Below, in pieces: positions 26,411 through 34,638 of a stretch of DNA of 45,123 nucleotides. This DNA comes from a virus. A program made the position numbers and the translations under genes. Location of the stretch: the IMG/VR virus record IMGVR_UViG_3300024518_001557, positions 1 through 45,123 of that record; one strand, 5' to 3'. Every line of letters starts with the position of its first letter. The first letter of the stretch is position 1. The notes beneath the pieces are model-generated. The model ran no database searches. It was not told the DNA's origin and saw only the letters and a list, made by a program, of their open reading frames with translations.

Positions 26411-27062
26411 TTGCGTTCTCCTGTGTCTCCACGCTTGGGGTAAACAGGACATCGCGTTGGAACTTCTGACCCATCATTTGATAGAAGGATGACTCATGTA
26501 TCGCCGCCCTGTTCTGACTGGTACGCGAATCAAATTCAATGGCATACGCCCTGTACATGCACCACTGAACAATGTGGCTTTTGTAGATATCGCGCAGATC
26601 GAGCGTATCGCCGGGAGCGGCTATTGCGGTTGGCACAATCGATATCTTAACCTCAAGGTAGCCTGTGCCATCCGAAGGTGGATCGACGTAAAAAGTGCGC
26701 GGTGCGCGGTCGTCGTAGGTGAAATTCTTTACAGCCACTGCCTGTACAGCAGCAGTGTAATTGAATGAAAACAGGTCAAGTGCTTCTTCCGTACAGGCAA
26801 GCACTTGACGACCCGCTGTCAGGCCATCAGTTCCCATGTTCCGCGTTACATCAAGCAGCCTGATGGAATTTGCCGGTGCCGACTGTAAGGCACCAGCAAC
26901 CATCTGCATGACGGTGGTTTGTGAGTTGGCATCCGGCCTGATCGATACAATCATCTGCTGTGCAGAATCAATGTAATCAAACAGCGCTGCTTCGTCCCAA
27001 GTTACCTGTCCTACATCGTTTAGCTGTTTGTTAACTTCGGAGATAATGTCCGAGGCTAACAT
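26400..27062 (-). CDS. Phage adaptor protein (DUF6682-like), 220 aa
   Basis: The protein opens MLASDIISEVNKQLNDVGQVTWDEAALFDYIDSAQQMIVSIRPDA, a pattern typical of the DUF6682 adaptor family of short-tailed phages. A helix pair is followed by W-x-x-x-x-L-x-x-Y-I-x-x-AQ. The middle is beta-rich (RTFYVDPPSDGTGYLEVKISIVP), and the C-terminal helix contains DIYKSHIVQWCMYRAYAIEFDS. It probably sits between portal and tail in the virion. The ATG at 27062 shares a base with the preceding stop (TGATG), and the stop region provides the Shine-Dalgarno site for the next gene. Confidence 0.7.
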   Translation of the reverse strand: MLASDIISEVNKQLNDVGQVTWDEAALFDYIDSAQQMIVSIRPDANSQTTVMQMVAGALQSAPANSIRLLDVTRNMGTDGLTAGRQVLACTEEALDLFSFNYTAAVQAVAVKNFTYDDRAPRTFYVDPPSDGTGYLEVKISIVPTAIAAPGDTLDLRDIYKSHIVQWCMYRAYAIEFDSRTSQNRAAIHESSFYQMMGQKFQRDVLFTPSVETQENASGG

Positions 27063-27310
27063 CAGGTTTCCTTAACCGCCTTTTTCTTTTTCGGTTTCGC
27101 CGTATCCGCTTTCTTGGCCTGCCGTGCAGTACCTTTTTCCTTAGCCTTTTCGATTACATCGGGGGTGCTTGCTGGTGCTGGTTTATCCAAACGGATATAC
27201 CTGCATGAGTCGCGGAACTCATATTGAACATCAGCAGTAACTAAGATTTCATTGCCGGAATGACGATCTAACACATAAAACGACTCACCCGCTGGGCTTC
27301 TTAAACTCAT
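27062..27310 (-). CDS. Small protein with Lys-rich tail, 82 aa
   Basis: The N-terminal half is beta-prone (SFYVLDRHSGNEILVTADVQYEFRDSCRYIRL). The C-terminal half is a Lys/Ala-rich tail with KKKK, probably disordered and nucleic-acid binding. The ATG at 27310 has GGAGAG upstream. It is the first gene after the coat-gene terminator and is coupled to the adaptor gene. A head-completion or decoration role is possible from position, but the sequence does not show it. Confidence 0.65.
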   Translation of the reverse strand: MSLRSPAGESFYVLDRHSGNEILVTADVQYEFRDSCRYIRLDKPAPASTPDVIEKAKEKGTARQAKKADTAKPKKKKAVKET

Positions 27311-27326
27311 GTCACTCTCCAGTAGT

Positions 27327-27358
27327 AAAAAAACCCCGACCGTAAAGCTAGGCCGGGG
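27327..27358 (-). terminator. Rho-independent terminator after the coat gene
   Basis: On the minus strand the stem CCCCGGCC / GGTCGGGG (8 bp with one G-T pair; plus-strand arms 27351-27358 and 27334-27341) has a 9-base loop and is followed by seven Ts. It lies 9 bases after the coat stop codon. Partial termination here would give high coat expression relative to downstream tail genes, a common arrangement. Confidence 0.85.
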
Positions 27359-27366
27359 CCATCATT

Positions 27367-28335
27367 TTACACTTTTTTGACAACACCTGTTGTCAGGTAA
27401 GCGCCCTGAATTACCTTGTAGCCGTACACGTTCAAGCCACGAATTAACTGGCCGAAAGTGTCCGGGTTAGGCAAAGTTTCCATCTTGGTCATTTGCGCGG
27501 CAAATGTCAGGCCAGCGTTGTGACCCCCAATAGGCTTATACAGAGTTGCCGTACCCTCGGTGATGCCGACGATGTTGTTCGACAGATAGATGTAAAACCG
27601 GTCTATCATGCCAACCAAACCGTTACGGGCAATCGACGTGCTGTCACCTGCCAGCGATGCGTCTTTCAGATCAGACTTCTTGATCCGTCCGATCATCCAT
27701 GCGGGCATAACCAGCCAGCGGCCAGTCTCAGGGACGTTCTGCTCATCCAGAACAGTACCCATGTCGATGATGTAATCGAGGATATTGGTGGCATCAACCA
27801 AAACGGCATTGGAACCATTGGTGCCAGTAGCGCCCAGATCGATATCGCCGGAGATTGCACCAGCAGTTTGGCCTTTATTGGCCGCAACAACATCGGTGAT
27901 GATGTTGGTCAGAACATCAAGGTCAACCGCGATTTTCATCTGTTCCGAAGCGTCCTCGGCCCAGTCGTCCATCAGGTTGATATCGGCCTGCATCGCATCC
28001 ACGTCATCGAGAGTGAACGCAAAGTACTTGCCTTTGTTGATGTCGAGCGAGGTGTTAGCCTGCTCAGGGGTTTCGTAAGAAAGCGCTTGACCGATCTGGT
28101 AGTTGTTGATCAGCAATGTTGGGGTGTTACGAATGATAACTGTATCACCGTAATCGCTGATTTCACCTTCGTAGTCGGTGTTCGCAATAGCCCCGAAAAC
28201 GGTCGCCGTGTAGAATTTCTCTACCAGCTTGCCTGACCATACTTCAGGGATAAACTTGGATGTGGAATCGGACGCCAGCGATGGATACGCTGCGGCGTTC
28301 TGCCAGTCCGATGCCGATCTTGTAATACCAGCCAT
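27367..28335 (-). CDS. Major capsid (coat) protein, 322 aa
   Basis: The length, position right after a scaffold gene and the N-terminal pattern (FIPEVWSGKLVEKFYTATVFGAIANTDYEGEI..YGDTVIIRN) fit HK97-fold coat proteins of short-tailed phages. The N-arm and E-loop region is followed by DxxKGKYFAFTLDDVDAMQAD, WLVMPAWMIGRI and a C-terminal strand-rich part. It builds the icosahedral head. A strong terminator directly follows. The ATG at 28335 has AGGAG about 9 bases upstream. No delta-domain or protease motif for processing was seen, so it is probably a scaffold-dependent unprocessed coat. Confidence 0.9.
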   Translation of the reverse strand: MAGITRSASDWQNAAAYPSLASDSTSKFIPEVWSGKLVEKFYTATVFGAIANTDYEGEISDYGDTVIIRNTPTLLINNYQIGQALSYETPEQANTSLDINKGKYFAFTLDDVDAMQADINLMDDWAEDASEQMKIAVDLDVLTNIITDVVAANKGQTAGAISGDIDLGATGTNGSNAVLVDATNILDYIIDMGTVLDEQNVPETGRWLVMPAWMIGRIKKSDLKDASLAGDSTSIARNGLVGMIDRFYIYLSNNIVGITEGTATLYKPIGGHNAGLTFAAQMTKMETLPNPDTFGQLIRGLNVYGYKVIQGAYLTTGVVKKV

Positions 28336-28368
28336 GATTGACTCCTATTCGCAGGAGCCACAAGTAGG

Positions 28369-29214
28369 TTACCGCACACGGCCCTCACTTGTCGCTCGGA
28401 AGATTTTCATTTCGATCTGGCGTTTGAGTTCATCCTGACCCTTATACTTACCGAGCTTGCAATCGTCGTAAAACTGCGTGACTGCCTGCTTGGAAAGGAT
28501 CACATTAGCATCCCCCTCACCACCATCCGGTAACACATTGGATGTTGTTGTGGTGTCTGGGTAATGACTCACATCACCTGACCTACCTTTCCAAGAGATA
28601 AAGAAACTTGCGACAGTTTTAGCATCGAACTTTTTTTGAGCATCGGACAAAAAGACCTGCCTTTGTCTGCCTGTCAGCGGCATTTCTTCGGCTAACCAAG
28701 CATGGAAGTTCTCATCTTCGTTGACATCTTCCCAGCCCGGTACAGTTTTGTTCAGGTAGTCGTAAAAATCGTCTTCCCTACTTCTGACCTGTGACTGAGT
28801 AATGTCATCAAATTTGCCCTGCAACTCCTTCAATTCGCTTGCAACAGTTGAGGTACCTGCTGATTTCGCTTCGGCTACCCTTGTCACCATATCCAAGAAA
28901 TCCTGACCATACTCTTCAATTTCAGCTTCAGTGAAGACAGGTGCCTGCGCCGCAGGCGTTTCAGGTATTTCCGGTTTGGATTCAAGTGCTTCAACCCGAG
29001 CCAGTAAATCCTCTTTGTCGTTGCGCAATTCAGTGACGGTTTTGTCATGGGCCTTTTTCATCCCCTTAAACCGCTTTTCCCAATCCACCTGATCAGAGGC
29101 TGGAGCTGGATCATCACCGTCAGGTACCGCCGCTACGGGTGGGTTACCTGCGATTTGGTTCTGAAGTGCTAATGCTTTATCTGCCTGTTCCTGTACCGCC
29201 TTGGGTAATGCCAT
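28369..29214 (-). CDS. Scaffolding protein, 281 aa
   Basis: The protein is charged, helical and unstructured-looking. An N-terminal helix (ALPKAVQEQADKALALQNQIA) leads to a Pro/Asp-rich linker, a coiled coil (about residues 45-85) and further acidic helices. The C-terminus is basic (GKYKGQDELKRQIEMKIFRATSEGRVR), which in scaffolds contacts the coat. It lies directly upstream of the coat gene, 33 bases away. The start is the ATG at 29214, with TTGGAG six bases before it; the earlier in-frame TTG lies inside that ribosome binding site. Confidence 0.85.
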   Translation of the reverse strand: MALPKAVQEQADKALALQNQIAGNPPVAAVPDGDDPAPASDQVDWEKRFKGMKKAHDKTVTELRNDKEDLLARVEALESKPEIPETPAAQAPVFTEAEIEEYGQDFLDMVTRVAEAKSAGTSTVASELKELQGKFDDITQSQVRSREDDFYDYLNKTVPGWEDVNEDENFHAWLAEEMPLTGRQRQVFLSDAQKKFDAKTVASFFISWKGRSGDVSHYPDTTTTSNVLPDGGEGDANVILSKQAVTQFYDDCKLGKYKGQDELKRQIEMKIFRATSEGRVR

Positions 29215-29251
29215 CAGTTGCTCCAATAATGGTCGGCTTGGCCGGATTATG

Positions 29252-29269
29252 AAAATCCCCCTGCGGGGA
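29252..29269 (-). terminator. Weak stem-loop with T-run before the scaffold gene
   Basis: In the 99-base gap (29227-29325) the minus strand has TCCCC-GCAG-GGGGA followed by TTTTC. The 5-bp stem is short, so termination would be partial at best. It may also act as an mRNA processing or stabilising structure at the 5' side of the scaffold-coat transcript. Nothing else is evident in this gap. Confidence 0.4.
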
Positions 29270-29325
29270 GGTTACGCCAAACTCTCAAGATGTGGTCGTA
29301 TTACGGACACCCATTGAGTGATCGG

Positions 29326-29544
29326 CTACAAGCGCTTTGAGTCCTCGGCTACCTTCAGGATTTCGTTCAAGTCCTGAGACTGCCCTTGGCACCAACGCAC
29401 CATGTATTCTTCTTTCGCCGTACTGCCGTCTTCACGGGTTCTGGCTAAACAATCTGCTAACCATAGCAAGATCATTTTAAAATTCTGATTGCCCTTTAAA
29501 TTGGCAAATGCCAGCAATGTTTTCTCATCGGGTCTATAAATCAT
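29326..29544 (-). CDS. Hypothetical protein, 72 aa
   Basis: A small helical protein beginning MIYRPDEKTLLAFANLKGNQNFKMILLWLADCLA, with YMVRWCQGQSQDLNEIL towards its end. Similar short proteins sit near capsid genes in several podovirus-like genomes, but no function is known to me. The ATG at 29544 lies 11 bases inside the end of the preceding gene, so it is translationally coupled. The next gene downstream is the scaffold, after a gap with a weak stem-loop. Confidence 0.7.
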   Translation of the reverse strand: MIYRPDEKTLLAFANLKGNQNFKMILLWLADCLARTREDGSTAKEEYMVRWCQGQSQDLNEILKVAEDSKRL

Positions 29545-29998
29545 CAGTCGCGATCAGAATGGCAATAATCTCATCATCGTCATTGAACACCGATTCCTTG
29601 ATTTTTTCAACCTTTTTTCGCTCTTTCAGCACTCTATTAAACAGCTCTCTGCGGGCTTTTCGTTCACTTATACCCAGTTTTTCCACAGCCTGCTTGATTG
29701 CAGCCTCTACTCCCGGTGCCGCGTCAATAAATTCAGTTGGTGTCTGATATGGTTTGAGGTTGTAAGTTTGGTCTTCAATTTCCAACTCAACGTCTTCCAC
29801 TTCCCGGTCGGCGTCTTGAGGCAGATACATGGTCTGCGTAATTGGCTTAACAATATCATCGAATAACTCACTGATTGGTACTAGCCGCTGGAACTGGCTA
29901 CCACCAAAATCAATAACCTGAAATCTTACACCAAGCCCATCGGTTGCTAAGAATCCAGTAGTCTTACCCAGACCATCAGTAGCAAGCAGCATTGGCAT
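29534..29998 (-). CDS. Hypothetical protein, 154 aa
   Basis: The N-terminus has a repeated LATDGLGKTTGF / LATDGLGVRFQ unit. The middle is acidic (DADREVEDVELEIEDQTY) and the C-terminal half is a charged helix (ISERKARRELFNRVLKERKKVEKIKE). Start ATG shares a base with the preceding stop (TAATG). It belongs to a group of small genes between the large fibre gene and the scaffold. No recognised domain; a virion or assembly role is inferred from location only. Confidence 0.65.
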   Translation of the reverse strand: MPMLLATDGLGKTTGFLATDGLGVRFQVIDFGGSQFQRLVPISELFDDIVKPITQTMYLPQDADREVEDVELEIEDQTYNLKPYQTPTEFIDAAPGVEAAIKQAVEKLGISERKARRELFNRVLKERKKVEKIKESVFNDDDEIIAILIATDDL

Positions 29999-30423
29999 TA
30001 CGACATCCTGTCTTTTCGATCTACACCCGTGCTGATAGCACTGTAGGGGATGGTGCCCGCAATGTCTTCGAAGATATCGCCCTCGACCAGTATGGTCGCA
30101 TCATCAACCTCTTCGAACAAAGTGTGCTTCCCGGTCGATGGGTTGGTATGCCGCTTGTTCAGTATTAACTGTTTGATGTAATTTTCCATCACGTCTTCGG
30201 TGGCGAATATCGGAACAGCTTCACCCGTATCCCAGAGTATCGACCGACAGCCTGCCGCCAGTACAATATCAACCCCGTAAACTCCACCGCCTAATTCGTA
30301 CACGCCTGTAGTCGTGCGGGCAACCAGTGACGCACCAGCAGCACCTACTTGCTCATACCCGACAGTTGCGATCCCGGTCTTGCTGGAACCGAAACTGGCG
30401 AAATAGGAAGTGAAGTTCGACAT
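29998..30423 (-). CDS. Hypothetical beta-rich structural protein, 141 aa
   Basis: The N-terminal half (TSYFASFGSSKTGIATVGYEQVGAAGASLVARTTTGVYELGGGVYGVDIVLAAGCRSILWDTG) is a compact beta-rich segment. It matches a pattern common in tail-associated phage proteins: a T-G-V-x-E-L-G-x-G-x-Y followed by R-x-I-x-W-D-T-G-E. The C-terminal half is mixed, with HTNPSTGKHTLFEEVDDATILVEGDIFED. The ATG at 30423 is near the previous gene's stop. It is probably structural. Confidence 0.65.
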   Translation of the reverse strand: MSNFTSYFASFGSSKTGIATVGYEQVGAAGASLVARTTTGVYELGGGVYGVDIVLAAGCRSILWDTGEAVPIFATEDVMENYIKQLILNKRHTNPSTGKHTLFEEVDDATILVEGDIFEDIAGTIPYSAISTGVDRKDRMS

Positions 30424-30426
30424 GGT

Positions 30427-30693
30427 TTACTCCGACCTGTTAGTCACCGGGAAGTTGCCGTACTGCACAGTCTTAACTGCCACCAATAGTGGATCAGCCA
30501 CCTTGTGCGGAACATGGTCACGCAAGGCATCGATAAGCCCCTGCATAATCTGTTCAGGCACAACAGCGGCCCTGATCATCTGTGGTTGTGGCGCTTTCGC
30601 GTTGGTATCGGCTATCGCTTGCTTAACCGCTTCGTTCGGAACACTATCTGCTGGCTGTGGTGCCGCGTTTATTTTTCTTGCCTTGTCGTTCAT
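30427..30693 (-). CDS. Hypothetical protein, 88 aa
   Basis: A small protein with a Pro/Ala-rich, probably disordered N-terminal half (NAAPQPADSVPNEAVKQAIADTNAKAPQPQ), followed by two helices (EQIMQGLIDALRDHVPHKVADPLLVAVKTV). ATG start at 30693 behind a GAGGA site. It is separated by 34 bases from the preceding small gene. No family recognised. Confidence 0.6.
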   Translation of the reverse strand: MNDKARKINAAPQPADSVPNEAVKQAIADTNAKAPQPQMIRAAVVPEQIMQGLIDALRDHVPHKVADPLLVAVKTVQYGNFPVTNRSE

Positions 30694-30727
30694 ATTTTCC
30701 TCACTTGTTATGTTGGTGGGTCTGGTA

Positions 30728-30955
30728 TCAGGTCAAATCGAGCGGCACGATTCCGCTTTCATGTGCCTGCTGTGCTTCGATTCGTTCTTGGCGGCGTACA
30801 GATTGACGCAGCTCATCAACAAGAAACGCCTTAATGTCATCTGCTGTCGCCTGACGAGGGTCTTTGTTCGCGTCAAGTGGTCGCAGGATGCTGGTGAAAG
30901 CATTGCTGATACGCTGGGCTTGTGCTTGGGTGAAGTTAATTGTAATTGATGGCAT
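30728..30955 (-). CDS. Small conserved-type phage protein, 75 aa
   Basis: The protein reads MPSITINFTQAQAQRISNAF...ADDIKAFLVDELRQSVRRQERIEAQQA. This is an N-terminal strand, a helix with 'QAQAxRI', and a basic amphipathic C-terminal helix. Short proteins of this plan occur beside tail-fibre genes in many phages, with no established role. The ATG at 30955 overlaps the fibre stop (TAATG). Confidence 0.65.
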   Translation of the reverse strand: MPSITINFTQAQAQRISNAFTSILRPLDANKDPRQATADDIKAFLVDELRQSVRRQERIEAQQAHESGIVPLDLT

Positions 30956-33510
30956 TAGATTTCAAACTCCGTGACTGTAATTGAGGACGTTAAGACTCCA
31001 CCGTATTTCCTGCCAGCTGAAGTACCGTTCAAGGTAACTGTTCCGGCAGTAGTGGCTCCAATTCTAACTCTAAAGGTGGTCGAAGATATTGTACCCGCGG
31101 CCATCTCAAAACTGAACGATATGTTAGTCAGCCTGTTTGATGCCGACTGGTAGTGAGCAGCGACCGCCAAAGCATCAGCGGTAGAATCCTGAAACAAGGC
31201 GGCGACGAATGTAACTGGAAATGCTTGGTGTGCCAAATTTACAACAACCTCAATTCTCAATCGGTGGGCTGTGTTCCTCGGCGTAATGGCTACCGTCATT
31301 ACCTCAAAGCCCTCGGTGATCTGAGGAATCGTATCATCATCAGGTATTGTGGTCGTTCCATTAATGTTGATGGTTTCCACATCATCAACAATCTGAATTA
31401 TCTTGTTGTTTAGAACCTGATCCGTACCAGCATCATCTGTGAATATAAGATTATTCGGAGCATCATTACGCAGCCATACGTGACCATTGCCAGCAGCCGG
31501 TGTTCCAGTATGATCGGCAGCCTCGGTAAACAAAATGTCATTTGCGAAAGATGCGACCTGATTGGCAGCAACCGAAAGCCCAAGAGTCTTGAGCCCTGTC
31601 CCTGTATACAGATTCCAGATACCACCAGCTTCGTCCCATTCCTGCCAAATCTCACCATCACTTTGAAGAAGCATATCTCCGGGGTTGGTGGCCATGACCC
31701 CACCGTAAAGCCAGATCGCTGCGCCGTTGTCTCCTGTCGATCCGCCAGATATAATGAGAAGCCCCGTATCCGTCTTTCGCCTGATGCCGAAACTGTTTGC
31801 ATCGTTCTGGCCGATGGATAGCGTGGTATCCGCTATCTCCATGACCTCAGTAGTAGCATTGTCGTCAATGCCGAGTGACGTAAACGTGCCTTGAACTACT
31901 GCATCCCCCCGTACCAGTAGTGAGTCAAGTCGTGCGCCCATCTGCGTCCAAGCAGTCGGTATGCCATTGACCGTTCTCCGTACCCACATTTCCGCACCGT
32001 TGGTGATCGTGCGGGGCATTGCCATTTCAATGTTGTAATCGCCCGGATCAAATCCTTTACCGAACAAACCCATCGCAACCTTTTGTCGGAACCAATGTAA
32101 TGTTCCTGAACTGGCCGTGGGTGGGCCATTAGTCGAGCCTCGAACAAACGTCCAGCCCCAAAAATCAGGCTCGGCATTGAAGTCGGTTTCAGTACTCCAA
32201 TCCTGAAACTGTCCGAAGTTACCTGTCGGGCCGGGATTGAACTCTGCAAATGCCGAAAGTTCCCAAGTGACTGTACCTTGAAAGTGAATGTCAGCAGTAG
32301 TAACCACATCTCCATTGAATGTCCACGCCCCTGCGATAGATTCAACGGCAGACTTGTCAACAAGGTTCTGTTGAAGGATGCCTCCAATGTTTGTCGCGCT
32401 CACATTACCGTTAACCTGAACCCCGGTGTTGGTCGTGAATAACTTGAACACTCCGTTGTAATAGATATAGGTGTTGCTTCCGCTGAACGCTTGAATGAAC
32501 CACTGGTTCAACGCCATATCAAAGAAGCCACCACGCGCTGCGACATCGTGATAGAGCATACCGAACGCGCCTTGACCGGCAGCATCGCCAATGGAATACC
32601 CAACAAGACCACCGGCTGTTGCATTGTCCGATTGGCCGTTGACCATTACCGACCCGTACTGCCCTTGCAACGGAAGGAACTTGCCAGTGGTATCACCAGT
32701 CAGGTAAATTTCTGGGGCATCGAGCCGCACCACATTTGCTTGCAGATCAACCTCAACTGCATTGAGAATGTGAAAGTCACCGAGCGCAGTCAGGTCGAAA
32801 GTGACAGCACTTATGTCATAGAGAATTGAGTCAGCAACATTCAGAGTACGCTGAATGGTGATGATGTGGGCGGATGTAGTAAAGGCATCATCCCAAAGGG
32901 CCAAGTTCATAGCTTGGGCGTTGACCTGCCATGTCCAAGAAGTGTTGTTGGCAGTAACCCCTGTCTCTACAAGCGTCAGAGCAGGGAAAACAGACTCGAT
33001 AATGACCCCACCGAACCCATCCATGCGAAAGGTATTCGTGCCTTCTATCGTTCCGTCACCAGTCCAGATACCGATCTGATCGTCAACGGGAATACCAACC
33101 TTGAAGACGTTGCCGGGGGCACTACCCACCCCTGAACTGGCGACAATGGCAACCTGAGTATTCTGACTTGGTTCACCACCGCTTCCCTCAAGGACACTGG
33201 CGATCTGGAAGGTGCGGTAAACACCGTTGTCAACATTGGTGCCAAGCTCGATCAAGACATACTTGTCGGCATCGGTACGATCCTGAATATAGGCCGTCGA
33301 ACCTTCAGTCATCAGCAGTGCCATAAAGGTGGCTACATCGACACCATCATCGTTAGTTTCGTGTAGGTAAAATTCGGTCGCTAATGAAATGTCGGCATTA
33401 TTAAATCGCAACTGCCCGGACGCTGGTGGTGCAACTATCTCAGTACGATATCGCCAAACACCTAGCCCGGTAAATGAGGCAGCGGCTTCTGGAACTGCGT
33501 AGGCTGTCAA
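30955..33510 (-). CDS. Large tail fibre / tailspike-type protein, 851 aa
   Basis: The start appears to be TTG at 33510, supported by CCGGAG six bases upstream; the next in-frame ATG would remove more than 60 residues. The N-terminal 110 residues form a compact beta-rich head. A segment of about 34 residues with IGIWTGDGTIEG is shared with the fibre gene at 18222-19583. The middle is rich in parallel-beta-like repeats. Around residues 430-530 a typical fibre unit appears, with WTFVRGSTNGPPTASSGTLHWF and GAEMWVRRTVNGIPTAWTQMGA. The C-terminus has a jelly-roll-like end (GFEVMTVAITPRNTAHRLRIEVVVN). It is likely the main host-recognition fibre. It is encoded far from the other fibre genes, next to the lysis cassette. 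Confidence 0.75.
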   Translation of the reverse strand: MTAYAVPEAAASFTGLGVWRYRTEIVAPPASGQLRFNNADISLATEFYLHETNDDGVDVATFMALLMTEGSTAYIQDRTDADKYVLIELGTNVDNGVYRTFQIASVLEGSGGEPSQNTQVAIVASSGVGSAPGNVFKVGIPVDDQIGIWTGDGTIEGTNTFRMDGFGGVIIESVFPALTLVETGVTANNTSWTWQVNAQAMNLALWDDAFTTSAHIITIQRTLNVADSILYDISAVTFDLTALGDFHILNAVEVDLQANVVRLDAPEIYLTGDTTGKFLPLQGQYGSVMVNGQSDNATAGGLVGYSIGDAAGQGAFGMLYHDVAARGGFFDMALNQWFIQAFSGSNTYIYYNGVFKLFTTNTGVQVNGNVSATNIGGILQQNLVDKSAVESIAGAWTFNGDVVTTADIHFQGTVTWELSAFAEFNPGPTGNFGQFQDWSTETDFNAEPDFWGWTFVRGSTNGPPTASSGTLHWFRQKVAMGLFGKGFDPGDYNIEMAMPRTITNGAEMWVRRTVNGIPTAWTQMGARLDSLLVRGDAVVQGTFTSLGIDDNATTEVMEIADTTLSIGQNDANSFGIRRKTDTGLLIISGGSTGDNGAAIWLYGGVMATNPGDMLLQSDGEIWQEWDEAGGIWNLYTGTGLKTLGLSVAANQVASFANDILFTEAADHTGTPAAGNGHVWLRNDAPNNLIFTDDAGTDQVLNNKIIQIVDDVETININGTTTIPDDDTIPQITEGFEVMTVAITPRNTAHRLRIEVVVNLAHQAFPVTFVAALFQDSTADALAVAAHYQSASNRLTNISFSFEMAAGTISSTTFRVRIGATTAGTVTLNGTSAGRKYGGVLTSSITVTEFEI

Positions 33511-33956
33511 TGCAGGCTCCGGTGATTCGGGGGAAGTATATCTATTATTTCAGCGCGGATTGCCTCTCTGGTCGCCCCAGAAAGCCCACCAGTGGACGCA
33601 ACCGATGGATGAACATGATCAACAAGCGCGTACTCGGGGTGCGTGTGCGGGGGCAGGGGGTGCGTGTGGCCCTTTAAAGCGTAGGCGCTCAGGTCGGTTT
33701 CAGGCACCGATTGGTTACCAACTGGTGTCTCAACAGCATCGATCAGGCCGACAGCAACCGCTGCATCGCGAATCGGCTTGGTATCGGTGACCTGTCCAAC
33801 AACCAGCGAACCACCGGTAGTGACGATTAAACCCCAGACCAGCATGGCAACTTTCTTGGTAGCCATGACGATCTCGATCCATTTCTTGGTCTTATCCCAG
33901 CGTGACAGGACTACAGTTTCAGCGTCCTCGGTGTAATCTTTAGCGGGTTCATCCAT
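33507..33956 (-). CDS. Membrane protein with His-x-His repeats, 149 aa
   Basis: A cytoplasmic-looking charged N-terminus (about 30 residues) is followed by a hydrophobic segment (VAMLVWGLIVTTGGSLVVG, residues about 37-55). The outer part has the repeat GHTHPLPPHTHPEYALVDHVHP (three HxHP units), a fibre-type HxH pattern that often binds metal in phage fibre tips. The stop overlaps the TTG start of the large fibre by 4 bases, and its ATG lies directly at the stop of the preceding gene. Holin or fibre-associated roles are both possible; sequence does not decide. Confidence 0.65.
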   Translation of the reverse strand: MDEPAKDYTEDAETVVLSRWDKTKKWIEIVMATKKVAMLVWGLIVTTGGSLVVGQVTDTKPIRDAAVAVGLIDAVETPVGNQSVPETDLSAYALKGHTHPLPPHTHPEYALVDHVHPSVASTGGLSGATREAIRAEIIDILPPNHRSLH

Positions 33957-34394
33957 CTAATCGAATGTCCAATTTACTCCAATACTGTAAGTCGGCTTGG
34001 TATCAGTCGCAGTAGTCGCCTTGACACCGAGCATAACGGGCTTACCCTTGAACTCGATGCTATTGCAGTACCCGACAGCAAAGCCGTTGTGCCCTTCACT
34101 GTTGCCCATGCCGACACCCATTTGGTGCTTGCGCGAACTGGTGGTGCAGTGGATCGCGTCAGCAGCCATGTTTGCTGCCATATAGGAATGGAACTCGTTG
34201 CCTTCCACCCCGGTAATATTCGTGACATTGGTGGTAGTTACAGCCGGGGGTGTATAGCCACTGGCTTCAGCTTCACCAAAAAAGGACTGGATGATTCCCG
34301 CCAGTATGGCAATAACAACAACAGCCAGCAAGATTTCTCTCTTGGTCAGGTTTTTCAGTTTATCCACAATCATTTCTTTAGTTATTTTGCTCAT
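33957..34394 (-). CDS. Membrane-anchored protein with YadA-like C-terminus, 145 aa
   Basis: The start chosen is the ATG at 34394, eight bases after GAGGA; a GTG seven codons earlier is possible. One transmembrane helix (EILLAVVVIAILAGIIQSFF, residues about 23-42) follows a basic N-terminus, then a linker and a C-terminal domain: HQMGVGMGNSEGHNGFAVGYCNSIEFKGKPVMLGVKA...YSIGVNWTFD. That domain is similar in pattern to the last strands of YadA-type outer-membrane anchors (alternating G-V/L-G and terminal aromatic). Two cysteines are present. It overlaps the spanin-like gene by 17 bases. An envelope role in lysis or exclusion is a guess. Confidence 0.6.
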   Translation of the reverse strand: MSKITKEMIVDKLKNLTKREILLAVVVIAILAGIIQSFFGEAEASGYTPPAVTTTNVTNITGVEGNEFHSYMAANMAADAIHCTTSSRKHQMGVGMGNSEGHNGFAVGYCNSIEFKGKPVMLGVKATTATDTKPTYSIGVNWTFD

Positions 34395-34638
34395 CTTGTA
34401 AGTCCTCAAGGTCACCGTAAAGTTGATCTAATAGCCACAGGTCTTTCGCGGTGGCCGTACCGTTTTGCTTGTCATACTCCAATGACCTGATCTGGGCTTT
34501 TACATCCCGAATATCTGACTTCAGTTGCCCACCAACCGTGATGAACTCATGTCTCGCCCAGTAGTCAAGACCAAACCCGGCAGGAACTGCCACACTGGAA
34601 ATGGCACCGTACACCAGCACGATGTTCATGTAGTTCAT
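34378..34638 (-). CDS. Small membrane protein, spanin-like (i-spanin type), 86 aa
   Basis: An N-terminal hydrophobic helix (MNIVLVYGAISSVAVPAGFGL) is followed by a charged coiled coil (QLKSDIRDVKAQIRSLEYDKQNG...LWLLDQLYGDLEDLQDEQNN). This is the layout of inner-membrane spanins or small holin-associated proteins. It is embedded in a row of membrane proteins next to a DUF5675-type gene, so a lysis function is reasonable but not proven. It overlaps the preceding gene by 4 bases (ATGA). Confidence 0.6.
   Translation of the reverse strand: MNYMNIVLVYGAISSVAVPAGFGLDYWARHEFITVGGQLKSDIRDVKAQIRSLEYDKQNGTATAKDLWLLDQLYGDLEDLQDEQNN

Noticed and set aside
27493-28236. Long rightward frame of 247 codons opposite the coat gene
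   Set aside because: It mirrors the coat coding frame, has no ribosome binding site or family resemblance, and runs against the single late operon.
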